This document shows positions 15,658 through 25,867 of a stretch of DNA of 64,000 bases, in pieces (position 1 is the stretch's first letter; every line of letters begins with the position of its first letter). This DNA comes from Rothia amarae (GTDB lineage: Bacteria; Actinomycetota; Actinomycetes; Actinomycetales; Micrococcaceae). The notes below the pieces were generated by a model that was not told the DNA's origin, made no database searches, and saw nothing but the letters and a program-made list of their open reading frames with translations. Made by a program: the position numbers and the translations under genes. The stretch covers positions 1,798,001 to 1,862,000 of the forward strand of contig NZ_CP061538.1 in NCBI RefSeq assembly GCF_014705945.2, read 5' to 3'.

Positions 15658-18600
15658 TTAGTAAGCAATCTCGCGCAGCGTGCGAACCGCTACCGAAATC
15701 GTCGCTGAATCGGCACGTCGTGAACCTGCTGCGTAGAGATTAATGAACTCAGAAATCTCCTGGGTCAGACGGCGAATCGCCGGTGCCTGCAACGGAGTGA
15801 CTTTCTCCCACTCCCGAACAAGCTTCATTGCCTGGGCAAAAGTCTCCGGCTGAGCTTTTCCGTTCTCCTCGGCAAATCCGATCAGCTTGCAGGTCAGCGC
15901 CGTCAGCGCCTCATACAAGTCCGATCGGAGTGACGCGCGGGCAATCGACTCCCAGCGCCCTACTCGGGGAAGCTCGGTAATGGCAATCATGGTGTTTGAA
16001 GCATTGAATCGCTCATACAACGCAAAGTAAAGCGGTGCTACACGTTCGGTGCTCCAGCCGGTTTGTTCGGCGATGGAGACGATGTCAACCAGAGCAATCT
16101 GCTCCCAAACCTCCGCCCACAAATCTGCAAGAGCGCCGTCGACTCCCCAGCGGTTCACTGCCCGCTGGTTATCCCGCACACGTTCGAGCAGCTTACCGCC
16201 CAAGAAAGATTCCAGGTGACCGCACAGCGATTGAACCTGCGAGAAACGGTTGATGAAAGACTCCATCACACCCTCAATTTCCCCGGACACCTCTGCGCGA
16301 GCGAGAGTTCCTTCCTGCACTACCTTGCGTACGGCGCGATCGGTGAAGCGCTGAATGCCATAGACCAAAGAACGCCAGACATCGGGGTCAGTGGTGGGGG
16401 CAAGTTCGCGCACCTGCTGCATGGCGTCCTTCAACCCAAAGATGGCGCTCACTGCCAAGAACGAACGCACCACGGTGGAAACGCTCGCACCGGTTTCTTC
16501 AACCACCCGGAACACAAAGACAATTCCAGCGGTATCAACGACTTCATTGGCTACCTTGGTGGCAATAATTTCTCGGCGCAGAGGGTGAGACCAGAAATGC
16601 TTCCCATATTTCTCCCGCACGGCAGAGGGGAAGTACTCCTGCAGAACCGGCTCTAGCCAGCGGTCCTGCCCAAAGTTTTCATCAATCAAAGTCTGGGTAA
16701 GCCACAGCTTCGAGTAAGCGGTGAGAACCGAAAGTTCGGGGCTGGTCAAGCGTTCCTTGTTATCCCGGCGTTCTGCCAGCTCGTCGTTGGTAGGCAGGAA
16801 CTCAACGTCGCGGTCCAGTCCAGCATTGTTCGATAGGAACTTGATAAAACGGGTTGCCGCTGAATTGGTAGGACGAGTGCCCAAGCGTTCTGCTTGCAAC
16901 AGAATGTTTTGGTCGATGTTCGAGCGCAACACCTGCTGCGCAACTTCCTCGACCTGTTCCTCAATCAAAGCCGCACGCTCGTCCTTGCTAATCTCTCCAG
17001 CGTCAACCAAACGATCTACCAGAATCTTCAAGTTCACTTCGTGGTCGGAGGTCTCCACACCCGCTGAGTTGTCGACGGCGTCAGTATTGAGCAACACCCC
17101 ATGGCGAGCCGCTTCAATGCGAGCGCGCTGGGTCAACCCAAGGTTGCCGCCCTCCCCTACTACTTTGACGCGCAGTTCGGGGGCAGTGATACGCATGGAA
17201 TCGTTGGTGGAATCGCGGACGTCGGCATCTGTTTCGCTGCTAGAGCGCACATAGGTGCCGGTTCCGCCGGTGTAAAGCAAATCCACCGGAGCGGCGATGA
17301 TAGCGCGAATCAATTCTGCGGGGGTCAGTTCCGAGACTTCATCCTCAATGCCGAGCGCCTGCCGAATCTGCTCATTGATTTCGATGGTTTTATCGGAGCG
17401 GTTGAAGACGCCACCGCCCTCTGAGATGAGTTCCCGGTTGTAGTCGGTCCAGTAGGCGCGGGGCAGGTTGAAGAGGCGCTCGCGTTCGGCAAATGTGGTT
17501 TGAGCATCGGGGTTAGGGTCGATGAAAATGTGCCGTGAATCGAAGGCGGCGACCAGGCGAATATGGGGTGAGAGTAGGACGCCGTTGCCAAATACGTCGC
17601 CCGCCATACCACCGATTCCGACCATGGTGAAGTCTTCGGTTTGAATGTCTTTGCCGAACGAAGCAAAATGGCGTTTCACCGATTCCCACGCGCCCCGGGC
17701 GGTAATGCCCATGTCTTTGTGGTCGAATCCGACCGAGCCGCCGGAGGCAAAAGCGTCGCCCAACCAGAAACCGCGCTCTAGCGAAAGGGAGTTAGCGGTG
17801 TCGGAGAAAGTTGCGGTTCCCTTATCGGCTGCGACCACCAGGTAATGATCGGGGCCATCAAGAATCACCACGTTATCGGGGTGAACAATCTTTTCTTCGC
17901 CATTTTCGCTCACCAGGTTATCGGTAACATCCAACAGCGATCCGATGAACAGCTTGTAGGCGTCTACGCCCATCTGCGCATAGAGTTCCTTTTCGGCGTC
18001 GCGGTCGGGAAGTCCCTTGGGGAAGAAACCGCCCTTAGAACCGTTAGGAATAATGACGGCGTTCTTGGTGCGCTGGGCTTTGACCAGGCCGAGAATCTCG
18101 GTGCGGAAATCCAGCGGGCGATCGGACCAGCGCAAACCGCCGCGGGAGACCATTCCAAAGCGCAGGTGAGTACCTTCGACCTTTGGTGAGTAGACCCAGA
18201 TTTCCCAGAGCGGGCGCGGCGCCGGCGCACAGGAAATCTCCTGCGGGCGAAGCTTGAACGCTACCGTCTCTTTATTTTGAAAGAGGTTGGTGCGCACGGT
18301 GGCTTGCATGACCTCAAGCAGATGGGAGAAGAACTGCTCGGTGGCGGCATCGGTGATTTCGCCCATCTGTTTCTCGATACGGTCTGCAAGTTCTTCCCGG
18401 TGGTCTAGACGCTCCTGCCGGTCCAAATCCAGTTCAGGGTCAAAGCTCGTATGGAAATACTCAATAAATGAGGCAGTAAGCTCTGGGTAATTCAGATAGT
18501 ACCCAGCAATAGTTTTGGTGGTGGGTTTGACCCCCAGCTGCGCCAAGTAAGCCGCATAAGCACGCAAGACGACGACGGTGCGCCAGGAAACCTGCTGGGC

Positions 18601-18987
18601 GGTGATGAGCTGGTTCAGCTCGTCGTCCTCAGCTTCTTGAGTCAACACAGCATTGAGTGCGTCTTCTGCAAGTTCAAGTGCGCGGTCGTTCTGAGGGAAA
18701 TCGGTGTGCTCTAGTTCTAATTCAAAGAGGGTGATGTCCTTCCCCTCAAAGGTGACGGCAAAAGCTGCCTGGTTCTTGACGGAAATACCCAGGTGCGCCA
18801 GCAGAGGAAGCACAACGGCAATGGATTGCGGTTGCGACAGGTACAAACGCAAAGTTCCCTGAGAAGGAGCTTTCACGATAGCCGGAGCGGATGAGGAACT
18901 GAGTTTCTCCAGCGCTGCAAAATCAGCGCTTCCCAATTCGGGTTCTTGAGATAGCGGTTTGAGGGAAAGGTTGGGTAAAGCGCTCAT
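15658..18987 (-). CDS. gdh: Large NAD-specific glutamate dehydrogenase
   Basis: The 1109-residue protein belongs to the large NAD-GDH family that deaminates glutamate to 2-oxoglutarate. The catalytic core has GGLRWSDRPLDFRTEILGLVKAQ and KNAVIIPNGSKGGF, then VGIGGMAGDVFGNG and KVVGEGGNLGLTQ of the NAD-binding domain. The 180-kDa form common in actinobacteria has about 1600 residues with N-terminal ACT-like regulatory regions. This one lacks roughly the first 500. The start is well supported (GGAGGAAT eight bases before ATG), and maf begins only 138 bp away in the other direction, so the short form is natural rather than truncated here. Monocistronic, with the hairpin at 15558-15613 as terminator. 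Confidence 0.9.
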   Translation of the reverse strand: MSALPNLSLKPLSQEPELGSADFAALEKLSSSSAPAIVKAPSQGTLRLYLSQPQSIAVVLPLLAHLGISVKNQAAFAVTFEGKDITLFELELEHTDFPQNDRALELAEDALNAVLTQEAEDDELNQLITAQQVSWRTVVVLRAYAAYLAQLGVKPTTKTIAGYYLNYPELTASFIEYFHTSFDPELDLDRQERLDHREELADRIEKQMGEITDAATEQFFSHLLEVMQATVRTNLFQNKETVAFKLRPQEISCAPAPRPLWEIWVYSPKVEGTHLRFGMVSRGGLRWSDRPLDFRTEILGLVKAQRTKNAVIIPNGSKGGFFPKGLPDRDAEKELYAQMGVDAYKLFIGSLLDVTDNLVSENGEEKIVHPDNVVILDGPDHYLVVAADKGTATFSDTANSLSLERGFWLGDAFASGGSVGFDHKDMGITARGAWESVKRHFASFGKDIQTEDFTMVGIGGMAGDVFGNGVLLSPHIRLVAAFDSRHIFIDPNPDAQTTFAERERLFNLPRAYWTDYNRELISEGGGVFNRSDKTIEINEQIRQALGIEDEVSELTPAELIRAIIAAPVDLLYTGGTGTYVRSSSETDADVRDSTNDSMRITAPELRVKVVGEGGNLGLTQRARIEAARHGVLLNTDAVDNSAGVETSDHEVNLKILVDRLVDAGEISKDERAALIEEQVEEVAQQVLRSNIDQNILLQAERLGTRPTNSAATRFIKFLSNNAGLDRDVEFLPTNDELAERRDNKERLTSPELSVLTAYSKLWLTQTLIDENFGQDRWLEPVLQEYFPSAVREKYGKHFWSHPLRREIIATKVANEVVDTAGIVFVFRVVEETGASVSTVVRSFLAVSAIFGLKDAMQQVRELAPTTDPDVWRSLVYGIQRFTDRAVRKVVQEGTLARAEVSGEIEGVMESFINRFSQVQSLCGHLESFLGGKLLERVRDNQRAVNRWGVDGALADLWAEVWEQIALVDIVSIAEQTGWSTERVAPLYFALYERFNASNTMIAITELPRVGRWESIARASLRSDLYEALTALTCKLIGFAEENGKAQPETFAQAMKLVREWEKVTPLQAPAIRRLTQEISEFINLYAAGSRRADSATISVAVRTLREIAY

Positions 18988-19125
18988 GGGATTCCTCCGA
19001 TAGCTGGTTGGAAAGAGACGGTCGTTTCATCGTTTTCGTTTTCAATCTATCGAAGCCAGCGGCAACAATAAATACTGGAGAACCTGAAATTCCACATAAT
19101 AGACCTCGCCCCATAAACTGAACAT

Positions 19126-19803
19126 ATGCTCACTGAAAATACTGTTCAACCCGAAACTCGTCTGATTCTCGCATCCAGCTCCCCCGCCCGGAAAAAACTT
19201 CTCGAAGATTCCGGTGTGGAATTCACGGTGATTGTCTCTGAAGTAGACGAAGAACAAGCCTTGCAGCAAGCACAAGAGCACGCCTATGCTTCCGGTCTAG
19301 GAGAGATTACCCCGGCGCAGACCGCCCTGTTGCTGGCAAAGGCTAAGGCACAGGCAGTAGCGCAATTACCAGAATCGGAAGGGGCACTGGTTTTGGGCTG
19401 TGATTCAGTGTTTGAAATGAACGGTCAAGCCTTTGGCAAACCCCACACTGCAGAAAAAGCACTAGAGCGCATCCGTCAAATGAGCGGCAATGAGGGCGTG
19501 CTACACACCGGTCACTGGTTGGTCGATAACCGCACGGGGAGCCGCGCCCCCGAAGCATCCAAGTTGCGCAGCGCCGTCGTGCGTTTTGAAGAGATGAGCG
19601 AGGCTGAAATGATCGCATACGTGGGCACCGAAGAGCCCCTATGGGTGGCGGGTTCATTCACCATCGACGGCTTTGGGGCGGCGTTCATCCGCGAAATCGA
19701 GGGAGAATTTCACACGGTCGTTGGCCTATCGGTGAACGCATTGCGCTCCATGCTGAAAGAAATGAATCTCTCCATCACAGAGTTTTGGAAGAAATCAGCG
19801 TAA
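19126..19803 (+). CDS. maf: Maf-like nucleoside triphosphate pyrophosphatase
   Basis: The 225-residue protein has the Maf signature LILASSSPARKKLL at the N-terminus, a central GCDSVFEMNGQAFGKP with the catalytic Asp, and VAGSFTIDGFGAAFI near the end. Maf proteins hydrolyse dTTP, UTP or modified NTPs to monophosphates and PPi as house-cleaning enzymes. It is divergent from gdh. No good Shine-Dalgarno is seen before ATG 19126. It sits upstream of an acyl-CoA carboxylase gene, as in many actinobacteria. Confidence 0.9.
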   Translation: MLTENTVQPETRLILASSSPARKKLLEDSGVEFTVIVSEVDEEQALQQAQEHAYASGLGEITPAQTALLLAKAKAQAVAQLPESEGALVLGCDSVFEMNGQAFGKPHTAEKALERIRQMSGNEGVLHTGHWLVDNRTGSRAPEASKLRSAVVRFEEMSEAEMIAYVGTEEPLWVAGSFTIDGFGAAFIREIEGEFHTVVGLSVNALRSMLKEMNLSITEFWKKSA

Positions 19804-19948
19804 CTTTTAAACATATTCGTAGTGTTTTGACGGTAAAATCGACAAGCAGACGCACAAAGCATAACCGTGAGCGCTCCAGAGCCACAGAGTTTCAGCCCGA
19901 TTCAGGGCAGTTTCCTCTCGACGTATCGCGGATCAAAGGAGTTTTTCA

Positions 19949-21766
19949 TTGTCCACTACCCATGACCGCGATTTCGCTCATTTTGTTGCTCGTGAGGGCC
20001 GCCATACGGGCCCCGTTTCCAAGGTTTTAATTGCCAATCGCGGTGAGATTGCGGTACGAGTTATTCGTGCTGCGCGTGATGAAGGTATTAAGACAGTGGC
20101 AGTTTACGCCGAGCCTGATCGCGATGCGTTGCACGTGCGCCTGGCTGATGAAGCCTACTCTTTGGGTGGTTCCACTGCCTCTGATTCCTATCTGGTCATT
20201 GATAAGCTCCTGCAGGTTGCTGAGCGCGCTGGCGCTGATTCGGTGCATCCCGGTTACGGTTTCCTCTCAGAAAACTCCGAGTTCGCGCAGCGTGTGATTG
20301 ACTCTGGTCTGACCTGGATTGGTCCTTCGCCTGAAGCTATTACTCGTTTGGGCGACAAGGTTGCTGCCCGCCATATTGCGGAGAAAGTCGGCGCTCCCCA
20401 GGTTCCCGGAACCCAGGATCCCGTGGAATCTGCCGCTGAAGTTGAAGCTTTTGCCGACGAATTTGGGCTGCCCATCGCCATTAAAGCTGCCTTCGGTGGC
20501 GGCGGACGCGGCATCAAGGTGGTTCGCCAGCGTGAAGATATCCCCGAGCTTTTTGATTCGGCAGTTCGCGAGGCAACCGCAGCATTTGGTCGCGGTGAAT
20601 GCTTTATTGAGCGATTCTTGGACTCGCCCCGCCACGTTGAAACCCAGTGCTTGGCGGATGCCGCCGGTAACGTCGTCGTGGTATCTACCCGCGATTGCTC
20701 GTTGCAGCGCCGCAACCAGAAACTGGTTGAAGAGGCTCCTGCTCCCTTCCTTTCCGAGGCGCAACTTGAACGCCTCTACGAATCCTCCAAGGCGATTCTC
20801 AAAGAGGCAGGCTACCAGGGCGCTGGAACCTGTGAATTTTTGATAGGAACCGACGGCACCATTTCCTTCCTCGAAGTCAACACCCGCCTTCAGGTGGAGC
20901 ATCCTGTCTCCGAAGAAATTTCTGGAATTGATTTGGTGCGCGAGCAATTCCGCGTGGCCCGTGGTGAGGAGCTCGGTTTTGATGATCCGGTTCTGCGCGG
21001 TCATTCTTTCGAATTCCGTATCAATGGTGAGGACGCCGGGCGTTCGTTTATGCCCTCCCCTGGTACCGTGGAAAAATTAGCTATCCCCACCGGACCCGGT
21101 GTGCGCTGGGATTCCGGTGTGATGGAAGGCGACGTCATCGGCGGTTCCTTCGACTCCATGCTGGCAAAGCTAATCGTAACCGGCTCCACCCGCCAGCAGG
21201 CGATTGAGCGCTCGCGCCGCGCCCTGGCAGAGCTGGTCATTGAAGGTATGCCCACGGTGGCGAACTTCCACCGCCAGGTCTTGACCGAGCCGGCTTTTGC
21301 CGCTGAAACTGCTGAAGATTTCACAGTCCACACCCGCTGGATTGAGACCGAATTCAACAACACCCTCAAGCCCTACGACGGCGGGTTCGGTAACGTTGAT
21401 GCAGACGAAGATGACCGGCAAAAGGTAGTGGTTGAAGTCAACGGCAAGCGCATGGAAATTCTCATGCCCCAGCTTGGATCTGCGCCGTCTACCAAGGCTC
21501 CTGCTGCAGCGAAGAAGCGTAAAGAGCGTTCCGCCCGCGCCGTCTCGACTAATTCCAACGAGCTGACCTCGCCCATGCAGGGAACTATCGTCAAGGTCGC
21601 AGTCAAGGACGGCGCTAAGGTAGCTGAAGGTGATCTCATCGTAGTTCTTGAAGCCATGAAGATGGAGCAGCCCATCACCGCGCACAAGGCAGGCAAAGTT
21701 GCGGGTCTCAAACTGAAAACCGGGGAAACAGTTTCAGCCGGTTCGGTGATTGCAACTATCAAGTAA
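19949..21766 (+). CDS. accA: Acyl-CoA carboxylase alpha subunit (biotin carboxylase + BCCP)
   Basis: I accept the TTG at 19949 because AGGAG lies 7 nt upstream. The 605-residue protein has a biotin carboxylase domain ([20 protein letters not shown]..., [10 protein letters not shown], the ATP-grasp glycine loop [24 protein letters not shown]), an Ala/Lys-rich linker and a C-terminal biotinyl domain with the biotin-carrying Lys in [10 protein letters not shown]. It supplies carboxybiotin to a beta carboxyltransferase encoded elsewhere, making malonyl-CoA and possibly methylmalonyl-CoA for lipid synthesis. A hairpin at 21787-21822 ends the unit. Confidence 0.93.
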   Translation: MSTTHDRDFAHFVAREGRHTGPVSKVLIANRGEIAVRVIRAARDEGIKTVAVYAEPDRDALHVRLADEAYSLGGSTASDSYLVIDKLLQVAERAGADSVHPGYGFLSENSEFAQRVIDSGLTWIGPSPEAITRLGDKVAARHIAEKVGAPQVPGTQDPVESAAEVEAFADEFGLPIAIKAAFGGGGRGIKVVRQREDIPELFDSAVREATAAFGRGECFIERFLDSPRHVETQCLADAAGNVVVVSTRDCSLQRRNQKLVEEAPAPFLSEAQLERLYESSKAILKEAGYQGAGTCEFLIGTDGTISFLEVNTRLQVEHPVSEEISGIDLVREQFRVARGEELGFDDPVLRGHSFEFRINGEDAGRSFMPSPGTVEKLAIPTGPGVRWDSGVMEGDVIGGSFDSMLAKLIVTGSTRQQAIERSRRALAELVIEGMPTVANFHRQVLTEPAFAAETAEDFTVHTRWIETEFNNTLKPYDGGFGNVDADEDDRQKVVVEVNGKRMEILMPQLGSAPSTKAPAAAKKRKERSARAVSTNSNELTSPMQGTIVKVAVKDGAKVAEGDLIVVLEAMKMEQPITAHKAGKVAGLKLKTGETVSAGSVIATIK

Positions 21767-21786
21767 GCGTCTGAGCACAGCGTTTC

Positions 21787-21822
21787 AAAAGCGGAAATTC
21801 CTGAGCGGGAGTTTCCGCTTTT
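21787..21822 (+). terminator. Rho-independent terminator
   Basis: Perfect 11-bp arms AAAAGCGGAAA and TTTCCGCTTTT lie 20 bp after the carboxylase stop. The A and T runs at the ends allow termination in both directions. Confidence 0.85.
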
Positions 21823-21942
21823 GCGCTCTCACCTGCCGGTTTATCCCTGATGAGTCTCAATATTTGAAAATACCCTGCACGGTTTCGCTCAGCGTACATA
21901 CAGTTACCTGGCATACACATTTAGTTTGAGCAAGGGGTTTTT

Positions 21943-23346
21943 ATGATGTCGCAACCGTCTTCGAACACTGCTGCCCAGACGTCCGTGCCGCGTTCACGCA
22001 TCATCACGGCGTCATTGGTGGGCACCACCATCGAGTTCTATGACTTTTACATTTATGCCACCGCAGCTGTAGCTGTGTTCCCCGCCCTCTTCTTTATTGG
22101 AGCAAATGAGACGGCGAAGTTGCTGGCGTCGATGGCGACGTTCGGCGCGGCCTTTGTGGCTCGTCCGATTGGTTCGGTAGTTTTTGGGCATTTTGGCGAC
22201 CGAATCGGTCGTAAAGCTACCCTGGTGGGTGCGCTGCTCACGATGGGTATTGCCACCTTCTTGATTGGATTACTTCCCACCTATCACCAGATTGCGCTGT
22301 GGGCCCCTGCCATGCTCACCATTTTGCGTTTCTGCCAGGGTCTAGGACTCGGCGGCGAATGGTCGGGCGCGGCACTGCTCGCTACCGAATACGCTGAAGA
22401 AGGCAAACGCGCCCGCGCAGCGATGTGGCCTCAGTTAGGCGCTCCATTCGGCTTTATCCTTGCCAACGGTTTTGTGCTGGTTCTGACGTCACTGTTGAAT
22501 TTCAATTCAGCACGCGATGCGGGAAATCTCGATCACGACTTCTTGGTCTGGGGCTGGCGTATTCCTTTCTTAGCGTCCATCGTGATGGTGCTGGTTGGGC
22601 TGTACGTGCGCGTCAAGCTCGAAGAAACCCCGGTCTTCTCGCAAGCTGTGCAGAACAATGAGAAAGTGAAGACTCCGCTGGTAGAGGCGTTCAAGACCTC
22701 CTGGTGGCCCATGATTCAGGGAACGTTCATCATGGTTGCTTGCTATGTACTTTTCTATTTGATGACTGCTTGGATTCTCTCTTACGGCATCGGCAAGGTT
22801 GAAAGCGGCGGGTTGGGTATCCCCTATCACCAGTTCCTCATCATCCAACTTATCTCCATTCTGTTCTTTGCCGCCGGTGTGCCTGTCTCTGGCTGGTGGG
22901 CTGATAAGGCAGGACGCCGCCAGCAACAGTTAATTACCACAACACTGATGGTGCTATTCGGCCTGTCTTTCCGGTTCGTGATGGCACCTGAGGTAGTTGG
23001 AACCGGCGCCAACGCCAACATCACGCAAATCATTATCTTCATGTCGGTGGGCATGGCGCTGATGGGCCTAACCTTCGGTTCAATGTCGGCATACCTGCCC
23101 GAGCTTTTTCCAACCAATGTGCGTTACACCGGGTCGGGAATTTCCTATAACGTCGCTTCTATTCTGGGTGCAGCGCTCACCCCGTTTGTGGCTGTCTGGC
23201 TGAACGCCCATTGGGGTGTAGGAGCGGTCGGCGCGTATCTTGCGTTCGCTTCGGTTATTTCTATCGTCTTTATCTTGCTCACGCACGAAACACGGGACGT
23301 CGACATGTATGCAGCGAATCCCCGCGACTCCATCCGCCCATCCTAA
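21943..23346 (+). CDS. MFS transporter, metabolite:H+ symporter (MHS) type
   Basis: The 467-residue protein has about 12 hydrophobic segments. The N-terminal signature SLVGTTIEFYDFYIYATAA and the loop GHFGDRIGRKATLVGAL are typical of the MHS subfamily (ProP, ShiA, KgtP relatives), as is RFCQGLGLGGEWSGAALLATEYA. These proteins import organic acids, betaines or shikimate with protons; the substrate cannot be read from sequence. The gene stands alone between two terminators. Confidence 0.88.
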   Translation: MMSQPSSNTAAQTSVPRSRIITASLVGTTIEFYDFYIYATAAVAVFPALFFIGANETAKLLASMATFGAAFVARPIGSVVFGHFGDRIGRKATLVGALLTMGIATFLIGLLPTYHQIALWAPAMLTILRFCQGLGLGGEWSGAALLATEYAEEGKRARAAMWPQLGAPFGFILANGFVLVLTSLLNFNSARDAGNLDHDFLVWGWRIPFLASIVMVLVGLYVRVKLEETPVFSQAVQNNEKVKTPLVEAFKTSWWPMIQGTFIMVACYVLFYLMTAWILSYGIGKVESGGLGIPYHQFLIIQLISILFFAAGVPVSGWWADKAGRRQQQLITTTLMVLFGLSFRFVMAPEVVGTGANANITQIIIFMSVGMALMGLTFGSMSAYLPELFPTNVRYTGSGISYNVASILGAALTPFVAVWLNAHWGVGAVGAYLAFASVISIVFILLTHETRDVDMYAANPRDSIRPS

Positions 23347-23367
23347 AATTCATTCTCAGAGCACGCG

Positions 23368-23411
23368 AAAAGCGGGGCGAGATTTCTTTTCAGAATCCCC
23401 GCCCCGCTTTT
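23368..23411. terminator. Bidirectional terminator between transporter and lpdA
   Basis: Arms AAAAGCGGGGCG and CGCCCCGCTTTT, extended by GATT/AATC after a mismatch, lie between the 3' ends of two convergent genes. Confidence 0.85.
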
Positions 23412-23439
23412 ATCTTAGAACCGCTAGATGTATCGCGTT

Positions 23440-24867
23440 CTAGTTCTGCGACTCAGCGTTGTGCAGATGACGAGCCGCCTCAGCAATCGAGCCGGACAGC
23501 GAAGGATAGACGTTGAAGGTCTCAGCAATATCATCCACATGCAGCTTGTTATCAATAGCGAGTGCAATGGAAAAGATAAGTTCGGACGCACGCGGACCCA
23601 CAACCACACCGCCAATGACAGTTCCCGAATGCTTGCGGGCAAAAATTTTCACAAAACCATCTTTGACCGCCATCATCTTGGCGCGAGCGTTAGTGGTCAA
23701 TGACATCATGACCATATCTGCTTGGTATTTGCCTGAGGCTATTTCTGCCTCGCTGACACCCACCGTTGCGATTTCAGGGGAGGTAAAGATGTTCGATGCC
23801 ACCAAGTGAGTACGCAAAGGCTTCACCGAATCACCCATCATGTGCGCAATAGCCACACGCCCCTGCATACCTGCCACCGAAGCCAGCGGGTAGACTCCGG
23901 TACAGTCACCGGCAGCGTAGATGTTAGGAATGTTGGTACGCGAAACGCGGTCAACGGAAATATGACCTGATTCGGTCGTCTCCACTCCAGCCGCTTCCAA
24001 GCCCAGGTTCTCCGTATTGGGGATAGAACCCACGGCAATGAGCACGTGGGAGCCGGACACTTTTCGCCCGTCGCTCAACGTAACAATCACGCCTTCGCCG
24101 TCCTCGGTATATTCCGCCGATTCAGCACGCGAGCGCGGCATGACCTTCACTCCGCGGCGGTCAAAAACGTTCTCCAGAACCTTCGCGGCGTCTTCGTCCT
24201 CGCCAGGAAGCACCTGATCACGCGAAGAAATCAGCGTGACGTCTGAACCTAAGCCATTGTAGGCTGAGGCGAATTCGGCACCGGTCACACCTGAACCCAC
24301 CACGATCAGTTTTTCGGGGACTTCTTCGAGGTTGTAGAGCTGAGTCCAGTTCAAGATGCGGTGGCCGTCTGGCTTAGCCGTAGCTAGCTCGCGAGGATGG
24401 GTACCCACCGCCAGCAAAATATAGGCAGTCTCTAGCTGGTACACCAGGCCTTCGGAGTCGGTCACCTCAACGGTGTGCTCATCTACGAGCTTTCCGCGAC
24501 CTTTAATTACCTTGATGCCGCTACGCTCCAGCGTGCGCTTAATATCCGCAGACTGAGACTCTGCCAAGCGAAGCAAACGCTGGTTCACCTTGGTCATGTC
24601 CACATGAGGGGTCTGCAAAGAACCACGCTCGCCCAGGGTAATCCCCAAATCAGCCGCTTCAGAGATACGCGCCATCAAATCTGCTGATGCGATGAGGGTC
24701 TTTGAGGGAACGACGTCGGTCAAAACCGCCGAGCCGCCAAAACCTTTGTCTTCGATAATGGTGACGTCTGCACCGAGCGAGGAAGCTACCAGTGCAGCTT
24801 CGTATCCGCCGGGGCCTCCGCCGAGAATAATAATTTTGTGCGATGCATAATCTGTTTTAAGAGTCAC
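23440..24867 (-). CDS. lpdA: LpdA-type NAD(P)H-quinone dehydrogenase (flavoprotein disulfide-reductase family)
   Basis: The 475-residue protein has an FAD-binding GGGPGGYEAA (about residues 16-25), a second nucleotide-binding GSGVTGAEFA, and a C-terminal dimerisation domain. Where dihydrolipoamide dehydrogenase has the redox disulfide CxxxxC, this protein reads GGSAVLTDVVPSK, so both cysteines are missing. This fits the mycobacterial LpdA (Rv3303c) group, which reduces quinones rather than lipoamide. The start is GTG at 24867. It is divergent from the purine nucleoside phosphorylase gene, a neighbourhood also known from Mycobacterium. Confidence 0.85.
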   Translation of the reverse strand: MTLKTDYASHKIIILGGGPGGYEAALVASSLGADVTIIEDKGFGGSAVLTDVVPSKTLIASADLMARISEAADLGITLGERGSLQTPHVDMTKVNQRLLRLAESQSADIKRTLERSGIKVIKGRGKLVDEHTVEVTDSEGLVYQLETAYILLAVGTHPRELATAKPDGHRILNWTQLYNLEEVPEKLIVVGSGVTGAEFASAYNGLGSDVTLISSRDQVLPGEDEDAAKVLENVFDRRGVKVMPRSRAESAEYTEDGEGVIVTLSDGRKVSGSHVLIAVGSIPNTENLGLEAAGVETTESGHISVDRVSRTNIPNIYAAGDCTGVYPLASVAGMQGRVAIAHMMGDSVKPLRTHLVASNIFTSPEIATVGVSEAEIASGKYQADMVMMSLTTNARAKMMAVKDGFVKIFARKHSGTVIGGVVVGPRASELIFSIALAIDNKLHVDDIAETFNVYPSLSGSIAEAARHLHNAESQN

Positions 24868-24969
24868 ATGTTCATTCTCTGCTAGATATGAAAATGGTTC
24901 AAATGAATACCGGGCAAAAAGTGCCTTTCTTTACCTCCCGCATCAGGTTTTTGGTAGGTTAGGCATGTG

Positions 24970-25815
24970 ATGACACAGAAAAATTTGGACGCCGCTGGCC
25001 TCCCCACACACCATGAGGACTACCCCGCAAACGCTCTAGCGCAAGAAGCTGCAGCCTATATTGCTGAAGCAACGGGAGTTGACCACCACGATATTGCACT
25101 GACATTAGGCTCCGGCTGGGGTGAGGCTGCCTCTCTCATCGGTGAGACTACCCACGAGATCTCCGCGGACCTGGTTCCCGGTTTTCACAAATCTGCGGTT
25201 GCTGGGCATCCAGGCATTCTCTCCTCTATTCTGACTCCTTCGGGCAAACGCGCTCTGGTCATCGGCGCACGTACTCACTTTTATGAAGGTCGAGGCGTTG
25301 ACGCCGTCGTCCACGGTGTTCGGACTGCCGCAGCAGCCGGCGTCAAAACCATGATTTTGACCAACGGATGTGGCGGACTTAACCCCGACTATGAACCGGG
25401 CATGCCAGTGCTCATTTCAGACCACATCAACGCCACAGCGACTTCTCCTTTGCAGGGTGCACATTTTGTGGATCTCACCGACTTGTACTCACCACGAATC
25501 CGCGAAATCGCACGCGGTGTTGATTCGTCGTTGCTCGAAGGCGTTTACTATCAGACCTCCGGCCCCCACTACGAAACTCCAGCAGAAATTCGCATGATGC
25601 GCACTCTCGGCGCTGATTTGGTGGGCATGTCCACTGCGCTTGAGGCGATTGCCGCACGTGCTGCCGGACTAGAAGTTTTCGGTATTTCTTTGGTGACCAA
25701 CATGGCTGCTGGTATTCAACAGACCTCCCTCAATCACGAAGAAGTAATCCAGGCAGGTAAGGACGCCGGTCCACGTATCTCGCAACTGCTCGCATCCATC
25801 ATCGAGCAACTTTAA
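24970..25815 (+). CDS. punA: Purine nucleoside phosphorylase
   Basis: The 281-residue protein shows the trimeric PNP pattern: phosphate loop LTLGSGWGEAA, AVAGHPG, FYEGRGVDAVVHGVR, LTNGCGGLN, then HYETPAEIRMMRTLGADLVGMSTALEAI and VTNMAAGI with the base-binding Asn. It splits purine (deoxy)nucleosides with phosphate to base plus (deoxy)ribose-1-phosphate. GTG 24967 and ATG 24970 are both possible; I use the ATG. First gene of a salvage run with a phosphosugar mutase (53 bp later) and deoC. Confidence 0.92.
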   Translation: MTQKNLDAAGLPTHHEDYPANALAQEAAAYIAEATGVDHHDIALTLGSGWGEAASLIGETTHEISADLVPGFHKSAVAGHPGILSSILTPSGKRALVIGARTHFYEGRGVDAVVHGVRTAAAAGVKTMILTNGCGGLNPDYEPGMPVLISDHINATATSPLQGAHFVDLTDLYSPRIREIARGVDSSLLEGVYYQTSGPHYETPAEIRMMRTLGADLVGMSTALEAIAARAAGLEVFGISLVTNMAAGIQQTSLNHEEVIQAGKDAGPRISQLLASIIEQL

Positions 25816-25867
25816 GGTTGCTGGCTTCACCAGTTAGCTAATTTTTATTTACAGTCAAGGGGAAAAA

